A stretch of DNA of 64,000 nucleotides from Castellaniella denitrificans (GCF_042653765.1 NZ_JBHSEZ010000001.1:1109478-1173477), one strand, 5' to 3'; shown: positions 35,596-48,109, counted from the first letter of the stretch. Numbers and translations are program-made. The notes: a model not told the origin generated them from the letters alone.

Positions 35596-35815
35596 GGAGC
35601 ACCTGTTTTCGTGTGGGAAGGCGATCAGGGGTGTCGTCCGGTCCGTTCGCATGCGCGGGCCGGACGAGCGCACACTAGCACGGCCGCTTTTGCGGCCACC
35701 ACATTTCCCACCACGACCGTAATGTCTTTGTATGCGGCAGACGGACCATGCCGCGGAGCAGCATGAAAACGCCGGAACGGCCCCGCCGGACCTGAAGCAG
35801 CACGGAACGCACAGC
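35596..35815. other. Non-coding gap upstream of the hemerythrin-like gene
   Basis: No convincing gene. The 359-base gap from 35596 to 35954 also contains the ohr terminator and a hexanucleotide repeat, listed separately. The part given here should hold the hemerythrin gene's promoter; I could not pick a clear one. Confidence 0.5.
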
Positions 35816-35844
35816 AAAAAAGCGGCCGGTTGAACACCGGCCGC
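35816..35844 (-). terminator. Rho-independent terminator of the ohr transcript
   Basis: On the minus strand a perfect 9-bp stem (GCGGCCGGT and complement, 35822-35830 and 35836-35844) with loop GTTCA is followed by six T. Confidence 0.88.
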
Positions 35845-35850
35845 CTTCGT

Positions 35851-35898
35851 CCGCATCCGCATCCGCATCCGCATCCGCATCCGCATCCGCATCCGCAT
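35851..35898. repeat. Hexanucleotide microsatellite, CCGCAT x 8
   Basis: Eight exact copies of CCGCAT fill 48 bases between the ohr stop codon and its terminator. The repeat is in the 3' untranslated part of the ohr message (as ATGCGG units). Open frames through it (Arg-Met repeats and others) are not genes. Confidence 0.95.
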
Positions 35899-35954
35899 CG
35901 CGGCGGAACGATCGCCTCGCGACCGTTCCGCCATGACCCCATGCGCCTGCGGGC

Positions 35955-36380
35955 TTACTGCACCGTCAGCTTGACGTCCACGTTGTTGCGCGTGGCGTTC
36001 GAGTAGGGGCACACCACATGCGCTTTCTGCACCAGGCCTTCCAGCGTGGCGCGATCCACGCCGGGGGCGGAGATCTTCAGTTCCACGGCGATGCCGAAAC
36101 CGGTGGGGATGGGGCCGATGCCCACGGAACCGGACACCTCGGTCGCGTCGGGCAGCTTCACGCCGTCCTTGCCCGCGACCAGCTTCAGCGCGCCCAGGAA
36201 GCAGGCCGAATAGCCCGCGGCGAACAGCTGTTCGGGATTGGTGCCGTCGCCGCCGGCCCCGCCCAGTTCCTTCGGCGTGGACAGCTTGATGGCCAGGCGG
36301 CCGTCGGACGACTTGGCGCTGCCTTCGCGGCCGCCGGTGGCCGTGGCGTGGGCCGTGTAGAGAACGTTTTCGACTGTCAT
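35955..36380 (-). CDS. ohr: Organic hydroperoxide resistance protein, Ohr subfamily of OsmC
   Basis: A 141-residue thiol peroxidase reducing organic and fatty-acid hydroperoxides with lipoylated partners. Catalytic Cys60 (AAGYSACFLGAL) and resolving Cys124 (HVVCPYSNATR), with Arg18 and Glu50, are in the Ohr pattern rather than that of OsmC itself. Ribosome site AAGGAG. It lies 74 bases after ohrR in the same direction with no operator of its own, so it is probably co-transcribed with ohrR. Confidence 0.94.
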   Translation of the reverse strand: MTVENVLYTAHATATGGREGSAKSSDGRLAIKLSTPKELGGAGGDGTNPEQLFAAGYSACFLGALKLVAGKDGVKLPDATEVSGSVGIGPIPTGFGIAVELKISAPGVDRATLEGLVQKAHVVCPYSNATRNNVDVKLTVQ

Positions 36381-36454
36381 GCTTGGACTCCTTGTGGTGC
36401 GATTCCAGGGAGGCCGCCGGCACCACGATCGGCGACGTCCCGTGAACGGGCCGG

Positions 36455-36952
36455 TCAGTCCGGCGCCGCGCGGTTTTCCAGGGTTGCGGACGCGGCCAGC
36501 AAGTGCGCGCGCAGCTCTTCCAATTCGGCCTTCAGCACCCGGGCGTGGTCGGGCGAACAACCCGTGGCGCACAACACGCCTCGCGGAATATCGCCGGCAC
36601 GGTGCCAGAGATCGCGCCCCGCCTGGGTCAGCGTCACCCGCACCTGGCGCTGGTCATCGGCCGCGCGATCGCGGCGCAGCAGGCCCATGGCCTGCAGGCG
36701 CTTGAGCAGCGGCGTCAGCGTGGCCGAGTCCAGGTACAGGCGTTCGCCCAATGCCGTGACCGTCGTCCCGTCGGCTTCCCACAGCACCAGCATCACCAAG
36801 TACTGCGGATAGGTCAGCCCCAGGTCCGCCAGGTGCTTCCGGTAGATCTTGCCCATCGCCAGCTGCGCCGAATACAACGCGAAGCAGAGCTGCGCATCCA
36901 GCGTCAGGCTGGCGGGCGATGTGGCGGCGAAGGATTGAGCGGGGCGATTCAT
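36455..36952 (-). CDS. ohrR: MarR-family organic-peroxide-sensing repressor
   Basis: A 165-residue MarR protein. Cys23 in DAQLCFALYSAQ is the peroxide-sensing thiol of OhrR proteins and is near the expected N-terminal place. The winged helix spans about residues 60-105 (VTALGERLYLDSATLTPLLKRL is the recognition region). Additional Cys126 and Cys130 fit the two-Cys OhrR type, where an intersubunit disulfide releases DNA. It regulates the ohr gene downstream and probably itself through the boxes at 36962-36992. Confidence 0.92.
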   Translation of the reverse strand: MNRPAQSFAATSPASLTLDAQLCFALYSAQLAMGKIYRKHLADLGLTYPQYLVMLVLWEADGTTVTALGERLYLDSATLTPLLKRLQAMGLLRRDRAADDQRQVRVTLTQAGRDLWHRAGDIPRGVLCATGCSPDHARVLKAELEELRAHLLAASATLENRAAPD

Positions 36953-36961
36953 GGCCTTATT

Positions 36962-36992
36962 TTATATAGCGCGCTATTTAATAGCAAGCTAT
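36962..36992 (-). promoter_or_regulatory. OhrR operator: two ATAGC-NN-GCTAT boxes
   Basis: ATAGCGCGCTAT (36966-36977; near-palindromic from 36962 to 36981) and ATAGCAAGCTAT (36981-36992) lie side by side, centres 15 bases apart, 10-40 bases upstream of the ohrR start. The AT-rich surroundings should hold the promoter. Tandem MarR-type palindromes here fit autoregulation. Confidence 0.75.
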
Positions 36993-37171
36993 ATTCTTAG
37001 AAGGGGATCCAGGCGGTGGATATTCCAGGCAGCGAACGGGCCGCGTGCGCGAGCGGACACACATGGCCGACCCGCCAGCCGGGGCCGGGCCGCCGCACCG
37101 CCGCGCGCACCGGGCGCGCCACCGGCAAAGCGGCGATACACTGCCCCGCATACACTCGCAAGGAACTCACC

Positions 37172-38281
37172 ATGACGGACCGTATCGACTGCGTCGTCAT
37201 CGGCGCCGGCGTCGTCGGCCTGGCCGTGGCGCGCGATTGCGCGCGGGCCGGTCTGGAAACCCTGGCGCTCGAGGCCGAATCCGCCGTCGGCACCGCCACC
37301 AGCGCGCGCAACAGCGAAGTCATCCACGCCGGCCTCTACTACCCGCGAGGTTCGCTCAAGGCCCGGCTCTGCGTCCAGGGCCGCCAGGCCCTGTACGACT
37401 ACTGCGCATCCCACGGCATCGCCCACCGGCGCTGCGGCAAGCTCATCGTCGCCACCCGCGACGAACAGACCGACGCCCTGCGGCGCATCGGCGCGGCCGC
37501 CGAAACCAACGGCGTGCACGACCTGCGCTGGCTGGACGCCAACCAGGCGCGGACACGCGAACACGCGCTGCGCTGCGTCGCCGCGCTGGAATCGCCGTCC
37601 ACCGGCATCATCGACAGCCACGGCCTGATGCTCGCCCTGCTGGGCGATCTGGAATCCGCCGGCGGCCTGCTGGCCCTGCGATCCCCCGTCCTGTCCGGCC
37701 GGGTCCTGAGAGACGGCATCCTGCTGCGCGTCGGCGGCGACGAGTCCATGGAGCTCATCGCCCGCCACGTCGTCAACTGCGCCGGCCTGCATGCCCAGGC
37801 CGTGGCCGCCACGATCGACGGCCTGCCGTCCGCCAGCATCCCGCCCGGACGCTACGCCAAGGGCAACTACTACGCCCTGTCGGGCAAGGCGCCATTTTCC
37901 CGCCTGATCTACCCTGTCCCCGAACCCGGCGGCCTGGGCGTGCACCTGACCCTGGACCTGGGCGGACAGGCCCGCTTCGGCCCCGACGTCGAATGGATCG
38001 ACGCCATCGACTACAGCGTCGATCCCGCCCGCGCCGACGGCTTCTACGCCGCCATCCGCCGCTACTGGCCCGACCTGCGCGACGGCGCCCTGCGCCCCGA
38101 CTACGCCGGCATTCGTCCCAAGCTGGCCGTGCCCGCGGGCCAGGACGCCGACTTCGTCATCCAGGACGTCCGCGCGCACGGCGTCCCCGGCCTGGTCAAC
38201 CTGTACGGCATCGAATCCCCGGGCCTGACCGCCTGCCTGTCCATCGCCGGCGAGGTGATGCGCCGGCTGGAAGCCCCCTGA
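37172..38281 (+). CDS. FAD-dependent oxidoreductase, L-2-hydroxyglutarate dehydrogenase-like
   Basis: A 369-residue DAO-family flavoprotein. The FAD site is CVVIGAGVVGLAVARDCARAG; TSARNSEVIHAGLYYPRGSLKA (residues about 43-64; TSARNSEVIHAG is the key part) is diagnostic of the L-2-hydroxyglutarate dehydrogenase/LhgO group. YGIESPGLTACLSIAGEV closes the C-terminal FAD contact. It probably oxidises a 2-hydroxyacid and passes electrons to quinone. Ribosome site AAGGAAC. The start is well fixed by the Rossmann motif. Alone between ohrR (divergent) and the ABM gene. Confidence 0.85.
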   Translation: MTDRIDCVVIGAGVVGLAVARDCARAGLETLALEAESAVGTATSARNSEVIHAGLYYPRGSLKARLCVQGRQALYDYCASHGIAHRRCGKLIVATRDEQTDALRRIGAAAETNGVHDLRWLDANQARTREHALRCVAALESPSTGIIDSHGLMLALLGDLESAGGLLALRSPVLSGRVLRDGILLRVGGDESMELIARHVVNCAGLHAQAVAATIDGLPSASIPPGRYAKGNYYALSGKAPFSRLIYPVPEPGGLGVHLTLDLGGQARFGPDVEWIDAIDYSVDPARADGFYAAIRRYWPDLRDGALRPDYAGIRPKLAVPAGQDADFVIQDVRAHGVPGLVNLYGIESPGLTACLSIAGEVMRRLEAP

Positions 38282-38411
38282 ACCAGCGCCCACCGCCCCA
38301 CCCGCCCGGAAACGCCCCAGGCGGGCGTCGGCCCGGGCATCGACCGGCATGGCGCATGACACGGTGCATAATCATGGCATCGTCCTCAACCTTCACCCAC
38401 AGGAACCCGAA

Positions 38412-38708
38412 ATGATCCGCGAAATGGCCCACATCACCGTGAAACCCGGCTCCCAGCCCGACTTCGAGGCCGGCGTCCGCAAGGCGCTGCCGCTCTTTCA
38501 CCGCGCCCGGGGCTGCAAACGCGTCGAGCTGCACCACATCATCGAAAAGCCCGAGCAATACGTGCTGATGGTGTATTGGGAAACGCTGGACGACCACATG
38601 GTCCATTTCCGCCAGTCGGAAGATTTCCAGGCCTGGCGCGGGCTGGTCGGCGGGTTCTTCGAAAAGGCGCCGGAAGTGGTGCACTCGGAAGTGACGATCG
38701 AGGAATAA
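38412..38708 (+). CDS. Antibiotic biosynthesis monooxygenase (ABM) domain protein
   Basis: A 98-residue dimeric alpha-beta barrel protein: MAHITVKPGSQPDFEAGV, the RARGCKRVELHHIIEKPEQY strand pair and VYWETLDDHMVHFRQSEDF. Members include quinol monooxygenases and heme-degrading enzymes; others have unknown roles. No heme-binding or catalytic residue can be singled out. Start at 38412 with AGGAAC upstream; a longer frame from 38349 is unlikely. Convergent with mnmE. Confidence 0.82.
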   Translation: MIREMAHITVKPGSQPDFEAGVRKALPLFHRARGCKRVELHHIIEKPEQYVLMVYWETLDDHMVHFRQSEDFQAWRGLVGGFFEKAPEVVHSEVTIEE

Positions 38709-38754
38709 GCGCCGCCGGCCGCAGCGGGGCGGGCATCCGGCACACCGCCTCCAT

Positions 38755-40128
38755 CTACTTCCCGATGCAAAACCGAGAAAAAATCTCCCCCAGCAGATCA
38801 TCGCTCGTAAATTCCCCCGTGATCCCGCACAGCGCCTCGTGCGCCAGGCGCAGTTCCTCGGCGAACAGGTCCAGCACCTGATCGCTGTGCGCGGCATGCC
38901 CGGCGGCGGCCTGCAGATGCCCGCGCGCCTCCTCCAGCGCATGCACGTGCCGTTCGCGCGCCAGCCAGGGGGACTCCGTCCCCGGCGTCCAGCCGGCGAT
39001 AGCCAGCAGCCGGGCGCGCAACATATCCAGCCCGGCGCCCGTGTGCGCGGAAATCAGCAAGGGCGCACCATCCCCCCCCGGAACCGCGACACCCATACCC
39101 GGCTCTAGCAGATCCGCCTTGTTCCACACCCTCAGCACCGGCACGCCCGCCGGCAATCGCCGCACGATCTCCGCGTCCAGCGGGTCATCCGGATGGCGCG
39201 CATCCTGCAGGTGCAGGATCACCTGGGCGCGGGCGATCTCGGCCCAGCTGCGCTCGATGCCGATGCGCTCGACCGTATCCTCGGTCTCGCGCAGGCCGGC
39301 CGTGTCCACGATGTGCAGGGGGATGCCGTCGATATGGATCTGCTGCACGACCCGGTCGCGCGTGGTGCCGGCGATGGGGGTGACGATGGCGACGTCCTCG
39401 CCCGCCAGGGCGTTCAGCAGGCTGGACTTGCCGACGTTGGGCTGGCCCGCCAGCACCACGTGCAGGCCCTCGCGCAGCACCAGCCCCTGGCGGGCGGTGC
39501 GCAGGACGCCGTCCAGCGCGGCGGTCACGGCGGCCAGGCGCTCAGCGGCCTGGTACTTTTCCAGGAAGTCGATTTCCTCCTCGGGAAAATCCAAGGTCGC
39601 CTCGACCAGCATGCGCAACTGGACGATGCGCTCGCTCAGCGCATCGATCTCGGCGGAGAAGGCACCCGACAGGGACGCCATGGCGCTGCGCGCCGCGGCG
39701 GCGGAGCTGGCCTCGATCAGGTCCGCCACGGCTTCGGCCTGGGCCAGGTCCAGGCGGTCGTTCAGGAAGGCGCGCTGGGTGAATTCGCCCGGCTGCGCCA
39801 GGCGCAGGCCGATGTCCGCGCCCCGCGCCAGGCAGTCCTCCAGCACGCGCCGCAGCACGGCGGGGCCGCCGTGGCCCTGCAGTTCCAGCACGTCTTCTCC
39901 GGTATACGAATGCGGACCGGGAAAGAACAGCGCCAGCCCCTCGTCCATGGTCTCGCCGTGCCGATCCTTGAACGGCAGGTAATGGGCATGGCGGGGCCGC
40001 AGGGCCCGTCCGAACAGGCGCCGGGCATAGTCCGCCAGATCGGGGCCCGAAAGGCGCAGCACGCCGATTCCGCCCCGGCCGGGGGCCGTGGCGATGGCGA
40101 CGATGGGGTCGGTGGAAAAGGCACTCAT
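38755..40128 (-). CDS. mnmE: tRNA modification GTPase MnmE (TrmE)
   Basis: A 457-residue protein. The N-terminal formyl-THF-binding domain starts TDPIVAIATAPGRGGIGVLR; the inserted G domain has GQPNVGKSS (P-loop), TPIAGTTRD, DTAGLRE and NKAD; the C-terminus ends FCIGK with the catalytic Cys-x-Gly-Lys motif. With MnmG, encoded at 59130-61046, it makes the 5-carboxymethylaminomethyl group on wobble uridine. Start at 40128. It follows yidC with a terminator in the gap. Confidence 0.97.
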   Translation of the reverse strand: MSAFSTDPIVAIATAPGRGGIGVLRLSGPDLADYARRLFGRALRPRHAHYLPFKDRHGETMDEGLALFFPGPHSYTGEDVLELQGHGGPAVLRRVLEDCLARGADIGLRLAQPGEFTQRAFLNDRLDLAQAEAVADLIEASSAAAARSAMASLSGAFSAEIDALSERIVQLRMLVEATLDFPEEEIDFLEKYQAAERLAAVTAALDGVLRTARQGLVLREGLHVVLAGQPNVGKSSLLNALAGEDVAIVTPIAGTTRDRVVQQIHIDGIPLHIVDTAGLRETEDTVERIGIERSWAEIARAQVILHLQDARHPDDPLDAEIVRRLPAGVPVLRVWNKADLLEPGMGVAVPGGDGAPLLISAHTGAGLDMLRARLLAIAGWTPGTESPWLARERHVHALEEARGHLQAAAGHAAHSDQVLDLFAEELRLAHEALCGITGEFTSDDLLGEIFSRFCIGK

Positions 40129-40160
40129 GCGATCACCGGAAGCGGATGTCGGTCTCTTCA

Positions 40161-40191
40161 AAACAAAAACGGCGCCCCGAAGAGCACCGTT
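40161..40191 (-). terminator. Terminator after yidC with UUCG tetraloop
   Basis: On the minus strand AACGGTGCTC-TTCG-GGGCGCCGTT forms a 10-bp stem (two G-T pairs) followed by TTTTTGTTTT. It separates the rpmH-rnpA-yidD-yidC unit from mnmE. Confidence 0.85.
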
Positions 40192-40215
40192 CAGAAGGCA
40201 AGACGCAGTCTAGCA

Positions 40216-41892
40216 TCAGCTCGATGCCGCGGCCGCCTTTTCCCGGTCCAGCCGCACCATGATGATGCGCTGCTGGATGATGGAAACGATGTTGTTCACG
40301 CACCAGTACAGCACCAGGCCGGCCGGGAACATGAACATCATCCCGCCGAACACCAGCGGCATGATCATCATGATCTTGGCCTGGGTCGGATCGGGCGGCG
40401 TCGGGTTCAGCTTGATCTGCAGGAACATCGTCGCCATCATGATCGCCGGCAGGATGAACCAGGGGTCGCGCACCGACAGGTCGTGGACCCACAGGATCCA
40501 CGGCGCGCCGCGCATCTCCACGCTGCCCAGCAGCACCCAGTACAGCGCGATGAACACGGGGATCTGCACCACCATCGGCAGGCAGCCGCCCAGCGGATTG
40601 ATCTTCTCCGTACGGTACATCTCCATCATGGCGGCGTTCAGCTTGGCCTTGTCGTCGCCGAACTTTTCCTTCAGGTGCTGCATGCGCGGAGCGACCAGCT
40701 TCATCTTCGCCATCGAGCGGTAGCTGGCGGCCGACAGCGGGTAGAACACGGCCTTGATCAGCAGCGTCAGCACCACGATGGTCCAGCCCCAGTTGCCCAG
40801 CAGCGAGTGCAGCCAGGTCATGAACTTGAACATGGGCTTGGCGATGATCGTCACCCAGCCGTAGTCCACCACCAGTTCCAGGCCCGGCGCCACGGCGCTC
40901 ATCGCCCGCTGGTCCTGCGGGCCGACCCACAGGTTGGCCTCGACCGAGCGCTGGGCGCCCGGAGCGATGGTGCCGACCTGCTCGATGGTGCGGATGGCGT
41001 ACAGGTTGTCCGCTAGGCGCAGCGCCTGGTTGGTGCGCACCGTGCCCTGGGGCGGCACCCAGGCGCTGGCGAAATAATGCTGCACGATGCCGATCCAGCC
41101 GTTGTCGGCCTGGTGGATGTAGCTGGCCTTGCCCTTGGCGATCTCGTCGAACTTCACCTTCTGGAACTTGTCTTCCGACGAATACACCGCCGCGCCCGTG
41201 AAGGTGCTGTAGAAGCCCGAGGTGTTCGGGGGATCGTTGCCGTCGCGCGTCAGCTGCAGGTACAGCGAAGGATCGATCGGCTGGTCGCCCAGGTTGGTGA
41301 TGTCGTGGCGCACGCGGATATCGTAGCCGTCGCGCGGCACGATGAAGGTCTTGACCACCTTCACCTGGCCGGCGGTGGCCTCGAAGGCGATCTCCACCGT
41401 GTCGCCCTTGGCGACGGGCTCCGGCGTCACCAGCGAGAACGGCGTCAGGTGGGTCGGGTAGCCGCTGCCCTGCGGGGCGCCGACCACGCCGGTCTGGGCG
41501 ACGTAGATGTCGCCCGGCTGGTCGTTCAGCAGGTACATCGGGGCGTCGTCGCCCTTCAGGGACTTGTAGCGCAGCAGCTCGGCCTGCACCAGCTGGGCGC
41601 CGGTGGTGTCGAAGGTCAGGTCGTAGACGTCGGTCTTGAGGTGGACCTTCTGCCCCTGGGGCTCGGTGGACGAGCCCGGCACCGTCGCGGGTGCCCCGGA
41701 CTGGGCCGCGGCGGCGGCCGGCACGCCGGTGGACGGATGGCCGTCCTCGGACTTGGCGGTCTTGGACTGCTCGGCGGCGGGCGGCGTCAGGGAAAACAGC
41801 GACGGATGGCCCTGGTAGACCTGCCAGTTGTTCCACAGCAGCAGCAGCGAGAAGGAGAAGATCATCCAGAGGATGGTGCGTCGAATGTCCAT
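40216..41892 (-). CDS. yidC: Membrane protein insertase YidC
   Basis: A 558-residue inner-membrane insertase of the Gram-negative type. An N-terminal membrane anchor (ILWMIFSFSLLLLW) is followed by a large periplasmic beta-domain (about 90-340) and the conserved five-helix core (GWTIVVLTLLIKAVFYPLS, GGCLPMVVQIPVFIALYWVL, the FPAGLVLYWCVNN segment). Start at 41892 (MDIRRTILW). It helps fold and insert membrane proteins with or without SecYEG. Upstream lie yidD, rnpA and rpmH. Confidence 0.97.
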   Translation of the reverse strand: MDIRRTILWMIFSFSLLLLWNNWQVYQGHPSLFSLTPPAAEQSKTAKSEDGHPSTGVPAAAAAQSGAPATVPGSSTEPQGQKVHLKTDVYDLTFDTTGAQLVQAELLRYKSLKGDDAPMYLLNDQPGDIYVAQTGVVGAPQGSGYPTHLTPFSLVTPEPVAKGDTVEIAFEATAGQVKVVKTFIVPRDGYDIRVRHDITNLGDQPIDPSLYLQLTRDGNDPPNTSGFYSTFTGAAVYSSEDKFQKVKFDEIAKGKASYIHQADNGWIGIVQHYFASAWVPPQGTVRTNQALRLADNLYAIRTIEQVGTIAPGAQRSVEANLWVGPQDQRAMSAVAPGLELVVDYGWVTIIAKPMFKFMTWLHSLLGNWGWTIVVLTLLIKAVFYPLSAASYRSMAKMKLVAPRMQHLKEKFGDDKAKLNAAMMEMYRTEKINPLGGCLPMVVQIPVFIALYWVLLGSVEMRGAPWILWVHDLSVRDPWFILPAIMMATMFLQIKLNPTPPDPTQAKIMMIMPLVFGGMMFMFPAGLVLYWCVNNIVSIIQQRIIMVRLDREKAAAASS

Positions 41893-42010
41893 TGGCGCCT
41901 GTTTATTCGTATGGGTTCGGAGCAAAAGCTCATCAGTTTAACGTAGCAATCCTGACTGCGGCCCTAAGGATGCCCTGAACAAGTCCCTGTCGGGAAACGG
42001 AATGCCGGAA

Positions 42011-42247
42011 TCACGGACGATCCGCGCCGCGCGCGGGCGGGACCGGATCGTGGCCGCCCTGGCACCAGGGATGGCAGCGGGCGATGCGCCGCGCGCCCAG
42101 CCACAGCCCCCGCGCCACCCCGTGGGTCTCGATGGCCTCGATGGCGTAGGCCGAGCACGTGGGGGTGAAGCGGCACTGCTGGCCCACCCAGGGGCTGAGG
42201 AAGTACCGGTAGAAGCGGATCGGGGCGATGAACAGCGCGCGCATCAT
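42011..42247 (-). CDS. yidD: Membrane protein insertion efficiency factor YidD
   Basis: A 78-residue protein with the family core IRFYRYFLSPWVGQQCRFTPTCSAYA, of which CRFTPTCS is the conserved Cys motif. Usual length. Its ATG overlaps the rnpA stop (ATGA), the normal arrangement. A 118-base gap then leads to yidC; nothing else coding was seen in it. Confidence 0.94.
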   Translation of the reverse strand: MMRALFIAPIRFYRYFLSPWVGQQCRFTPTCSAYAIEAIETHGVARGLWLGARRIARCHPWCQGGHDPVPPARGADRP

Positions 42248-42600
42248 GACGCGATCCGCGCCAGCAGGGCGTCGGCCTCGGCCCGGACCTGGCGCTTCAG
42301 GGCGGTCAGGCCGAGAGCGGGCGGGCGGTTCACCAGCCGGAACACCAGGTCCCCGTCGGGCAGCGCGCCCCGGCGCAGGCGGAAGGCTTCGCGCAAGACC
42401 CGCTTGATGGCGTTGCGGGTCACCGCCAGGGGAGCGTGGCGCTTGGGCACCACCAAGCCCAGCCGGGCGGGGCCTTCGGCCGGCCCGCGCGGGCCGGATA
42501 CCACGAACAAAGCCCCTCGGGCGATACGCCGCCCCTTCAGGGCAGCCGCGTATTCCGAGGGGCGATGCAGCCGGGCCGCCGGAGGAAAAGCGGTTGGCAT
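42244..42600 (-). CDS. rnpA: Ribonuclease P protein component
   Basis: A 118-residue basic protein with the RNR motif TRNAIKRVLREAFR (the conserved RNxxKRxxRE). It binds the P RNA and aids tRNA 5' processing. Start at 42600 (MPTAFPPAARLHRPSEYA) is preferred; a much longer open frame continuing upstream runs antisense to the rpmH leader and is rejected. Lies 50 bases after rpmH. Confidence 0.95.
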   Translation of the reverse strand: MPTAFPPAARLHRPSEYAAALKGRRIARGALFVVSGPRGPAEGPARLGLVVPKRHAPLAVTRNAIKRVLREAFRLRRGALPDGDLVFRLVNRPPALGLTALKRQVRAEADALLARIAS

Positions 42601-42650
42601 GGCGATCGTTCCGGGGCCGCGCCGGGCGCGGTGCGGCCCCGCAAGGAAAA

Positions 42651-42785
42651 TCAGACGGCCAGGCGCTTGCGGCCCTTGGCGCGGCGGGCGCTCAGGACGG
42701 CGCGGCCGGCACGGGTCTTCATGCGCACGCGAAACCCATGGGTGCGCTTGCGACGGGTAACGGAAGGCTGGAAAGTGCGTTTCAT
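42651..42785 (-). CDS. rpmH: Ribosomal protein bL34
   Basis: A 44-residue very basic protein, MKRTFQPSVTRRKRTHGFR at the start and RRAKGRKRLAV at the end, the complete L34 sequence. First gene of the rpmH-rnpA-yidD-yidC unit, divergent from dnaA. Confidence 0.98.
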   Translation of the reverse strand: MKRTFQPSVTRRKRTHGFRVRMKTRAGRAVLSARRAKGRKRLAV

Positions 42786-42914
42786 GGTGGATCCAAAAGA
42801 GCTCGGGGCAAATGGCCAGGGGCAGGCCCGGGGCGATGTCAAGACCGCCGCACGGCCGACACCCCGGGGTGAAACCGACAGGCACAATCTGCCCACGGCA
42901 TCGAAAAGCCCATT

Positions 42915-42943
42915 ATTTCATCAAATTCTCGAAGCCGTGTCAA
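42915..42943 (-). promoter_or_regulatory. Probable rpmH promoter
   Basis: On the minus strand TTGACA (42938-42943) and TGAAAT (42915-42920) are separated by 17 bases, about 130 bases upstream of rpmH. Consensus -35, fair -10. Confidence 0.6.
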
Positions 42944-42993
42944 TCACTTGGACACATTCGCCCGCCCGCCAAGCCCGCGCGGCACGGTCGGGC

Positions 42994-43002
42994 TGTGGAT
43001 AA
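42994..43002 (-). promoter_or_regulatory. DnaA box upstream of dnaA
   Basis: A perfect consensus box (TTATCCACA on the minus strand) 38 bases before the dnaA start. It is the only perfect box I found in the 254-base rpmH-dnaA gap, which fits autoregulation better than a full origin. Confidence 0.8.
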
Positions 43003-43039
43003 CTTCGGGCGGGAAAGGGTAGAATCGAGGTTTCGCACG

Positions 43040-44467
<1,428 letters not shown>

Positions 44468-44474
44468 CAAGAAG

Positions 44475-45587
44475 ATGCAACTCATTCAAGCGACCCGCGA
44501 TGCCGTGCTCAAACCCCTGACGATGGTGGTGGGGATCGTCGAACGGCGCAACACGCTGCCGATCCTGGCCAACGTGCTGATCCGCAAGCAGGGCAGCCAG
44601 CTCGAGTTCCTGGCCAACGACCTGGAAGTCCAGATCACCACCCGCGCGGACTTCGGCGTGGGCGACGAGGCCCAGGCCACCACCGTGGCCGCCCGCAAGC
44701 TGCTCGACATCCTGCGCGCCCTGCCCGAATCGGGCGACGTCCGGCTGTCCCTGGACGAGGCCAAGCTCACCGTCCAGGCCGGCCGCAGCCGCTTCGCCCT
44801 GCAGACCCTGGACGCGGCCGACTACCCCACGGTCACCCAGGCCGAACAATGGTCCGCGTCCTTCTCCATGCCCCAGAAGGCCCTAAAGAACCTGTTCAAC
44901 CAGGTGCACTTCGCCATGGCCCAGCAGGACATCCGCTACTACCTGAACGGCCTGCTGCTGGTGCTCGAACCCGGCCGCGTGCGGGCCGTGGCCACCGACG
45001 GCCACCGGCTGGCCCACGGCGGCGTCGCCGTCGAAGGCCAGGAATCCACTCTGGACGTGATCATCCCGCGCAAGACGATCCACGAAATGCAGCGCCTGCT
45101 GTCCGACGACGAACAGGCCGCCGTACGGATCGACGTCGCCGCCGGCCAGATCCGCTTCCGCTTCGACGAAATCGAGGTCGTCTCCAAGCTGGTCGAGGGC
45201 AAGTTCCCCGACTACCGCCGCGTCATCCCCGCCGGCTACACCCGGCACTTCGACATCGCCCGCGACGTCCTCCAGGCGGCCCTGCAGCGCACCGCCATCC
45301 TGACGACCGACAAGCTCAAGGGCGTGCGCCTGCAGCTGGGCGACAACCTGCTGCGCCTGTCCTCGTCGAACGCCGAGCAGGAAGAGGCCCGCGAAGAACT
45401 CGAAGTCGACTACGCCCAGGAATCCCTGGACGTCGCCTTCAACGTCAGCTACCTGCTCGACGTGCTGTCCAACATCAAGACCGACTCCGTGCGCTGGTCC
45501 GTCCAGCCCGACGCCAACGCCTCCGTGCTGATCACGCTGCCCAACGACGAGGAATTCAAGTACGTCGTCATGCCGATGCGCATCTGA
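44475..45587 (+). CDS. dnaN: DNA polymerase III beta subunit (sliding clamp)
   Basis: A 370-residue clamp protein with three repeated domains. Its start MQLIQATRDAVLKPLTMVVGIVE and the C-terminal VITLPNDEEFKYVVMPMRI (VMPMR is the hydrophobic-cleft edge) are family signatures. Co-transcribed with dnaA (seven-base gap) and probably gyrB. A small GCGCCC/GGGCGC hairpin lies just after its stop without a T-run. Confidence 0.97.
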   Translation: MQLIQATRDAVLKPLTMVVGIVERRNTLPILANVLIRKQGSQLEFLANDLEVQITTRADFGVGDEAQATTVAARKLLDILRALPESGDVRLSLDEAKLTVQAGRSRFALQTLDAADYPTVTQAEQWSASFSMPQKALKNLFNQVHFAMAQQDIRYYLNGLLLVLEPGRVRAVATDGHRLAHGGVAVEGQESTLDVIIPRKTIHEMQRLLSDDEQAAVRIDVAAGQIRFRFDEIEVVSKLVEGKFPDYRRVIPAGYTRHFDIARDVLQAALQRTAILTTDKLKGVRLQLGDNLLRLSSSNAEQEEAREELEVDYAQESLDVAFNVSYLLDVLSNIKTDSVRWSVQPDANASVLITLPNDEEFKYVVMPMRI

Positions 45588-45636
45588 GCGCCCTCCGGGC
45601 GCCCGCTCCGCCGACGGACTCAACCACAGGATTTTC

Positions 45637-48090
<2,454 letters not shown>

Positions 48091-48109
48091 AGCCCCATCC
48101 GGCCCACAC

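Noticed and set aside
35625..35942. Open frames through the CCGCAT repeat (Arg-Met or Cys-Gly repeats)
   Set aside because: They exist only because six-base repeats lack stops; no ribosome site and they overlap a terminator.
42601..42885. N-terminal extension of RnpA
   Set aside because: The longer frame overlaps rpmH antisense sequence and lacks similarity to RnpA; the start at 42600 gives the usual length.
42786..43039. rpmH-dnaA gap as the sole origin
   Set aside because: Only one perfect DnaA box and no clear cluster; not excluded, but weaker than the mnmG-side region.
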